DNA of 64,000 bases, taken from NCBI RefSeq assembly GCF_900636535.1, contig NZ_LR134289.1:558001-622000 (forward strand), given 5' to 3'. Origin of the DNA: Chryseobacterium gleum (GTDB lineage Bacteria; Bacteroidota; Bacteroidia; Flavobacteriales; Weeksellaceae). The position numbers were made by a program, and so were the translations under genes. The stretch's first letter is position 1. The number at the start of each line of letters is the position of its first letter. Of the stretch, positions 59,191-64,000 are shown piece by piece. Below the pieces are notes generated by a model. It made no database searches, was not told where the DNA came from, and saw only the letters and a list, made by a program, of their open reading frames with translations.

Positions 59191-61110
59191 TTATATGGCA
59201 GCTTCCTTTTTAAAGTAAGCTACAAAATCCTCCAGCTTCATTACTCCAAGATCTCCTTCACCACGTCTTCTTACAGAAATCGTGCCTTCTTTTTCTTCAT
59301 TTTCTCCTACTACCAGCATGAAAGGAATTTTCTTCAATTCTGCATCGCGGATTTTTTTACCGGTCTTCTCGTTTCTGTCATCAATCTGACCGCTAATATC
59401 GTGATTTTCCAAAAATTGTGAAACTTTTTTTGAATAATCTACATATTTTTCACTGATCGGTAGAATAATAAACTGATCAGGGCTTAGCCATAACGGGAAA
59501 TCACCTGCTGTATTCTCCAACAGAATAGCGATAAAACGCTCCATAGAACCAAAAGGTGCTCTGTGGATCATTACCGGTCTGTGCTTTTCGTTATCACTTC
59601 CGATATAATGAAGATCAAATCTTTCCGGAAGGTTATAGTCTACCTGAATAGTTCCTAACTGCCATTTTCTTCCTAAAGCATCTTTAACCATGAAGTCAAG
59701 CTTAGGACCATAGAATGCAGCTTCTCCGTACTCGATAACTGTTTTTAAGCCTTTCTTTTCTGCTGCATTGATGATTGCACTTTCTGCTTTTTCCCAATTC
59801 TCATCAGAACCGATATATTTTTGTTTGTTTTCAGGATCTCTTAACGAAACCTGAGTTACAAAATCTTCAAATCCTAACGACTTGAAAACATAAAGTGTAA
59901 GGTCAATTACTTTCTCAAATTCTTCAGAAAGCTGGTCAGGAGTACAGAAAAGGTGAGCATCATCCTGAGTAAATCCACGAACTCTTGTTAACCCGTGAAG
60001 CTCTCCACTTTGCTCATATCTGTATACCGTACCGAATTCTGCATATCTTTTTGGCAAATCTCTGTAGCTCCATTGTGACGTTTTGTAAATTTCACAGTGG
60101 TGAGGACAGTTCATTGGCTTCAGCAAAAATTCTTCTCCTTCATTCGGGGTTTTAATCGGCTGGAAGCTGTCTTCTCCATATTTATCCCAGTGTCCTGAAG
60201 TTACATATAATTCTTTTGCCCCGATGTGAGGAGACATTACAAATTCATAACCTCCTTTTTTCTGAGCATCAGAAAGGAAATTTTCCAGTTTTCTTCTTAA
60301 AGCAGTTCCTTTTGGCAACCAAAGCGGTAAACCGGCACCCACTTTTTCAGAGAATGCAAAAATTCCAAGTTCTTTCCCTAATTTTCTGTGGTCCCTTCTT
60401 TTAGCTTCTTCCAGTCTTTCAAGATATTCAGTAAGATCTTTCTGCTTAGGGAAGGAGATACCATATACTCTGGTCAGCTGAGGATTCTTTTCATTTCCTC
60501 TCCAGTAGGCTCCTGCTGCGTTTAATATTTTAACCGCTTTTACGATTCCTGTATTCGGAATGTGACCACCACGACATAAATCTGTAAAGTTATCGTGTGT
60601 TACAAAAGTGATTTCTCCATCATTAAGATTAGAGATCAGCTCCACTTTGTACGGGTTGTCTGCATAAGTCTTTAAAGCTTCTTCTTTAGAAACCGGATAC
60701 AGAGAGAAGGTAGAACCTTTCTTTGCATTTTCTAAGATCTTTTTCTCGATCTTTTCAAAATCTTTTTCAGATAAGCTTTCATCCCCGAAATCTACATCAT
60801 AATAGAATCCGCTTTCTATCGCAGGACCAATGGTCAACTTAGCATCAGGATAAAACTCAAGGATTGCCTGCGCCAAAAGGTGGGCAGAAGAGTGCCAGAA
60901 AGCCTTCTTTCCAAGATCATCATTCCAGGTCAAAAGCTGTACCGTAGAATCCGTGGTTATAGGTGTGGTCGTTTCTACTTGTTTGTCATTAACAATTGCG
61001 GAAATGGTATTTCTAGCCAATCCCTCGCTTATAGATTTTGCCACATCTAGGGGAGTAACTGCTCCTTCGAATTCTTTGACACTATTGTCTGGAAGTGTAA
61101 TTTTTATCAT
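59191..61110 (-). CDS. thrS: Threonyl-tRNA synthetase
   Basis: A 639-residue class II synthetase that charges tRNA-Thr. An N-terminal TGS domain (residues 1-60) is followed by the editing domain with [11 protein letters not shown] (HxxxH) and [12 protein letters not shown]. The class II core has the motif 2 region [30 protein letters not shown] (abbreviated by sense), [11 protein letters not shown] (zinc Cys/His) and the motif 3 segment [17 protein letters not shown]. The C-terminal anticodon-binding domain begins near residue 535. It is first in the thrS-infC unit. Confidence 0.97.
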   Translation of the reverse strand: MIKITLPDNSVKEFEGAVTPLDVAKSISEGLARNTISAIVNDKQVETTTPITTDSTVQLLTWNDDLGKKAFWHSSAHLLAQAILEFYPDAKLTIGPAIESGFYYDVDFGDESLSEKDFEKIEKKILENAKKGSTFSLYPVSKEEALKTYADNPYKVELISNLNDGEITFVTHDNFTDLCRGGHIPNTGIVKAVKILNAAGAYWRGNEKNPQLTRVYGISFPKQKDLTEYLERLEEAKRRDHRKLGKELGIFAFSEKVGAGLPLWLPKGTALRRKLENFLSDAQKKGGYEFVMSPHIGAKELYVTSGHWDKYGEDSFQPIKTPNEGEEFLLKPMNCPHHCEIYKTSQWSYRDLPKRYAEFGTVYRYEQSGELHGLTRVRGFTQDDAHLFCTPDQLSEEFEKVIDLTLYVFKSLGFEDFVTQVSLRDPENKQKYIGSDENWEKAESAIINAAEKKGLKTVIEYGEAAFYGPKLDFMVKDALGRKWQLGTIQVDYNLPERFDLHYIGSDNEKHRPVMIHRAPFGSMERFIAILLENTAGDFPLWLSPDQFIILPISEKYVDYSKKVSQFLENHDISGQIDDRNEKTGKKIRDAELKKIPFMLVVGENEEKEGTISVRRRGEGDLGVMKLEDFVAYFKKEAAI

Positions 61111-61134
61111 TGTTTACTAAGAAATTTTAAGATG

Positions 61135-61142
61135 CAAAAATA
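61135..61142 (-). promoter_or_regulatory. -7 promoter element for thrS
   Basis: On the minus strand TATTTTTG matches TAnnTTTG and lies 24 bases before the thrS ATG. The -33 region is AT-rich without a clear TTTG. Confidence 0.5.
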
Positions 61143-61354
61143 CGCATTTTTTAGATAAAATACTATATTAGCTTACAATTAGAATGAGAATTAATATTTA
61201 AAATGAAAAAGAGGAAGAAAGCTTTTGTCTCATTAAATCCTATAATCAGTTTTTTAGTGAAAAGTATCCGCTGATTTTTGATCATTCATCATTTCAGTTT
61301 TAAGATTTATTTTCTGATTTAAAACTTTAATAATAAACGAATTACAATTTTAAT

Positions 61355-62329
61355 ATGAATACAATCAATGTTGATCTCCACTGCGATTTGCTTTATTATC
61401 TGCTGAGATCAGGTGCCACGCTTGATGATAAAGAGCTGGGTTGCTCACTTCCTTATTTACGGGAAGGAAATGTAAAAGTTCAGGTGATGGCAATGTACGC
61501 AGGAACAGGAGCAGACAGCACCAGTTATGGGTTGAAACAGAGTCGCTTATTTTCAGATCTTACCAAAAATGAAAACTTTTTTCTTTTTAATAAAGACAAT
61601 TATAAAGAGTCAGGTAACGAAAACCGGATAGGAATTATTGCTTCCATTGAAAATGCATCCGCTTTTTGTGATGAAAATCAAAGTCTTGATTCAGGATTCA
61701 AAAATCTGGAAGCCATGATTGAAAATGTAGATAAAGTCTTTTACATTGGTATAACGCATCACCTCGAAAACCGTTTTGGAGGAGGAAATAATGCCACTGC
61801 CGGCCTGAAGGAAGATGGGAAAGTTCTGATTGATTATATTGCTGGCCGTAATATTGCTATTGATCTGGCCCATACAAATGATCAGCTGGCTCATGATATT
61901 TTTACTTATATTGATCAGAGAAACTATTCAATTCCGGTTCTGGCGAGCCATTCCAACTACAGATCTGTTTATCAGAACAACAGGAATCTTCCTGATGAAC
62001 TTGCAAAGGAAGTCATCAGAAGAAAAGGGCTGATCGGGCTGAATTTTATCAAGGATTATGTAGATACGGAAAACCCGGATAGAATCTACGAGCATATCCA
62101 ATACGGGTTATATCTTGGCGGAGAAAACAGTATTGCTTACGGTGCAGACTATTTTTATTGGAAGGATCATCCGGATACATCCCGCCATCCTTTTTTCTTT
62201 CCTGAGCATTCCAATGCTTCGGGATATCCTGCAATTAATAAAGAAATTGAAGAACGATTTTCATCTGAACTGGCAGAAAAAATCAGCCATAGAAATGCCC
62301 TTAATTTTATTGAGAATATGTATAAGTAG
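61355..62329 (+). CDS. M19 family membrane-type dipeptidase
   Basis: A 324-residue renal-dipeptidase-family zinc enzyme. Metal ligands are in VDLHCDLLYYL (HxD), IASIENASAF (bridging Glu), AIDLAHTND and VLASHSNYRS (His), and YGADYFYW is the late Asp motif. No signal peptide is visible, so it should be cytoplasmic. It would split dipeptides, possibly with D-amino acids from peptidoglycan turnover. It is a single gene, divergent from thrS. Confidence 0.9.
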   Translation: MNTINVDLHCDLLYYLLRSGATLDDKELGCSLPYLREGNVKVQVMAMYAGTGADSTSYGLKQSRLFSDLTKNENFFLFNKDNYKESGNENRIGIIASIENASAFCDENQSLDSGFKNLEAMIENVDKVFYIGITHHLENRFGGGNNATAGLKEDGKVLIDYIAGRNIAIDLAHTNDQLAHDIFTYIDQRNYSIPVLASHSNYRSVYQNNRNLPDELAKEVIRRKGLIGLNFIKDYVDTENPDRIYEHIQYGLYLGGENSIAYGADYFYWKDHPDTSRHPFFFPEHSNASGYPAINKEIEERFSSELAEKISHRNALNFIENMYK

Positions 62330-62354
62330 TATACAGTTAATATGATTTTATTAT

Positions 62355-62426
62355 CCCGCAGATTTGGAAATTGAGACAGATTTTATATTTATCTGTGATA
62401 ATAAGCTGAATCTACGGGTTTTTTTA
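62355..62426. repeat. Nested inverted repeat / probable terminator
   Basis: CCCGCAGATT (62355-62364) and AATCTACGGG (62409-62418) match at nine of ten positions and enclose ACAGAT (62376-62381) and ATCTGT (62391-62396). Seven or more T follow. It lies between convergent genes and could be both a terminator for the dipeptidase gene and a third short palindromic repeat of the window. Confidence 0.6.
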
Positions 62427-62492
62427 CTGTTTTATTTTACATTAAATAACATATTTTAATATGTTTAAAAACAGATTGTTAATTGATGTTGT

Positions 62493-64000
62493 TTAATGTT
62501 TTCTTTTATACCTTACTTTCTGCTTGATAATTTCAATCACATCTACATTCTGGACTTTAGACTTGATCCATCCATGGATGTCGATATAAAATAATGAACG
62601 TCTGTAATATTCATTTTTTGAAAATTCTTCCAGTTTTTTATCAAAATTTTCAAAGGCTTTCTGTCTCTGATCAGGTATTTGATTATTAAGGTTCTTAAAA
62701 AACTGAATGCTTTCAAAATGGAACTCTTCCGGCTTCTTCATTTTCTTAGCAAACTTCAAAGTAGAAGCAATAAATTCATCATAATCTTCATCATTCCCGG
62801 ATTCATATTTTGCCATTAAGATCAAAATTCTTGTATGGAAAAGCAGATCCTCCTGTACGTTGCCTTTGGATTCTATGACTCTCATAGAATACTCAATTGA
62901 TTTTTCAAACATTTTACTGCCAAAAAACATAGCTGCCATTTTAAGGTAAAGAATCATAAAATGGTGCTCATCAATTCTTTCCCTGAGTTTTTCCATTTTC
63001 AATTCCACTTCAGGAATAAGTTTGGTACCGGTAAAAAATTCTCCTTTTACAAAGTGAATATTCATCAGGGTATTGTACTGGGTAAGGAAAATAAGGGACT
63101 GAAGATTTTCATTCTGAACAAAATTCTCCGCATGTACCATTTTATTGAAATTCTCAAAATGCTCCTCTAGAATGTCAATATTTCCATACAGAAAAAGGAT
63201 CTTGAGCAGATAGGTGTTTCCCTTGATATACCAAACCGGATGGCTGTAAATCATTTCGGGTTTCTTATGAAACAGGTCTACCCATTGGTAAGCATATTTC
63301 AGAGTGTATTTATAATCCTGTAATAGCTGGTTCTTCCACACATGAGCTTTATAATACCATAATTTTTCAGTAAAATTCAGTTTTTCAGGATTGATATTTT
63401 TAATTTCAGCATTGAAAATATCCATAACTTCCTGTCGGTCTGTATCATTTTTTACATAACCATGGGTAAGCATTTCACTGTATAATTTCAACGAAAGGTT
63501 GGAAAGTTTTGTCGTGTAGCGGTTTTGCTTACTGATCTCCTGGGACTGTTTGATAAGTTCTTCGGCGCGGCCTTCGATACTTCGTGTAATGAATTGTGAT
63601 TCAATTACTTTCTCGAGATCAATGATTTCGGAAGCAATACTTTTTTCATCCAGTTCCAGCGCAGTCTGCTTAGTCTTATCTAATATTTTTAAAGCCTGCT
63701 TATAAAGGCCTTTCTGATACAGAATATTGGCAAAATCCAGCTGTTCCCGAAGCTGAATTCTATAATTCTGATGACTCGGGTTCATACGGAGGCTTACCAG
63801 GATCTGTTTGTAAAGATGGGCTTTAAGGTTGGAAAGCTGTTGTTTGGTAGAAATTTTTTTCTCAATAATTACTGTTTCATCATATTCCTTCATTTTATCC
63901 ATCTCAGAAAAGAGCAGAAGAAATTTAGCATCAACATTAATTCCGAGACGGTTTACATACAGCTTAAACTGACGCTTTTCAGAAGTAGTCAATGACTTTA
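62493..64000 (-). CDS. TPR-like helical-repeat protein, 5' end outside window
   Basis: About 500 residues are visible; the frame is still open at the window edge (it continues KSLTTSEKRQFKLYVNRLG), so the N-terminus is missing. The sequence is almost wholly helical with repeat-like paired helices (LYQKGLYKQALKILDKTKQ, then YESGNDEDYDEFIASTLKFAKKMKK abbreviated by sense). There is no signal peptide, membrane segment or catalytic motif. It may be a scaffold or regulatory protein. It has no operon partner here. Confidence 0.7.
   Translation of the reverse strand, partial: KSLTTSEKRQFKLYVNRLGINVDAKFLLLFSEMDKMKEYDETVIIEKKISTKQQLSNLKAHLYKQILVSLRMNPSHQNYRIQLREQLDFANILYQKGLYKQALKILDKTKQTALELDEKSIASEIIDLEKVIESQFITRSIEGRAEELIKQSQEISKQNRYTTKLSNLSLKLYSEMLTHGYVKNDTDRQEVMDIFNAEIKNINPEKLNFTEKLWYYKAHVWKNQLLQDYKYTLKYAYQWVDLFHKKPEMIYSHPVWYIKGNTYLLKILFLYGNIDILEEHFENFNKMVHAENFVQNENLQSLIFLTQYNTLMNIHFVKGEFFTGTKLIPEVELKMEKLRERIDEHHFMILYLKMAAMFFGSKMFEKSIEYSMRVIESKGNVQEDLLFHTRILILMAKYESGNDEDYDEFIASTLKFAKKMKKPEEFHFESIQFFKNLNNQIPDQRQKAFENFDKKLEEFSKNEYYRRSLFYIDIHGWIKSKVQNVDVIEIIKQKVRYKRKH

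Noticed and set aside
1..64000. CRISPR arrays, prophage, rRNA operon
   Set aside because: No direct-repeat arrays, phage structural genes or rRNA sequence were recognised on either strand.

Overview
The window looks like a chromosomal segment of a flavobacterium of the Chryseobacterium type. The evidence is low-GC, AT-rich DNA, promoters of the Bacteroidetes form (TTTG or TTTC, 18-19 bases, then TAnnTTTG), no clear Shine-Dalgarno sequences, secreted peptidases with a type IX secretion C-terminal tag, and family-level protein similarity. No transposase, phage or plasmid gene, rRNA or CRISPR array was seen.

Layout. 1-5829 (minus strand): a tight operon of a TetR-like regulator, an ABC1/UbiB kinase-like protein, a 51-residue DUF2256 zinc-ribbon protein, a DASH cryptochrome/photolyase, a second photolyase-related protein, a TIGR03643 protein and a short-chain dehydrogenase cut by the window edge. 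A perfect 12-base inverted repeat in front is a good operator candidate. 6.2-7.5 kb: tRNA-Ala(GGC), a MaoC-type hydratase and a tiny membrane protein. 7.6-18.1 kb: a glycan-use locus with a divergent Nudix-related regulator, a TonB-dependent receptor, two GH3 glycosidases and two esterases, one broken by a frameshift. 18.2-19.8 kb: aspartokinase behind a leader peptide and terminator. 19.9-31.2 kb: a haloperoxidase-like hydrolase, an Arr-type ADP-ribosyltransferase with an extra N-terminal domain, an S41 peptidase, a propeller-type histidine kinase with its response regulator and a secreted protein, and a divergent AraC regulator/FAD monooxygenase pair. 32-34.7 kb: lipoproteins, an NlpC/P60 peptidase and an ICMT-like membrane methyltransferase.

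34.8-47.2 kb is biosynthetic: dapD, four envelope-glycan genes, then hisG-D-C-B-H-A-F-IE behind a textbook histidine attenuator whose leader peptide has five His in six codons. hisC carries two apparent frameshifts and a palindromic element sits between hisG and hisD. A T4 Rnl2-type RNA ligase follows, with a frameshift near its domain boundary. 48.3-52.1 kb holds three tandem M28 peptidases with sorting tags. 52.4-61.1 kb holds rplT and rpmI, then 5.5 kb of unrelated genes (including a second kinase/regulator pair), then infC and thrS, so the usual thrS-infC-rpmI-rplT cluster is interrupted. The window ends with an M19 dipeptidase and a partial helical-repeat protein.

Four genes or would-be genes each need one added base to be intact (four sites in three genes). 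All four are apparent single-base losses, which may be assembly error rather than decay.
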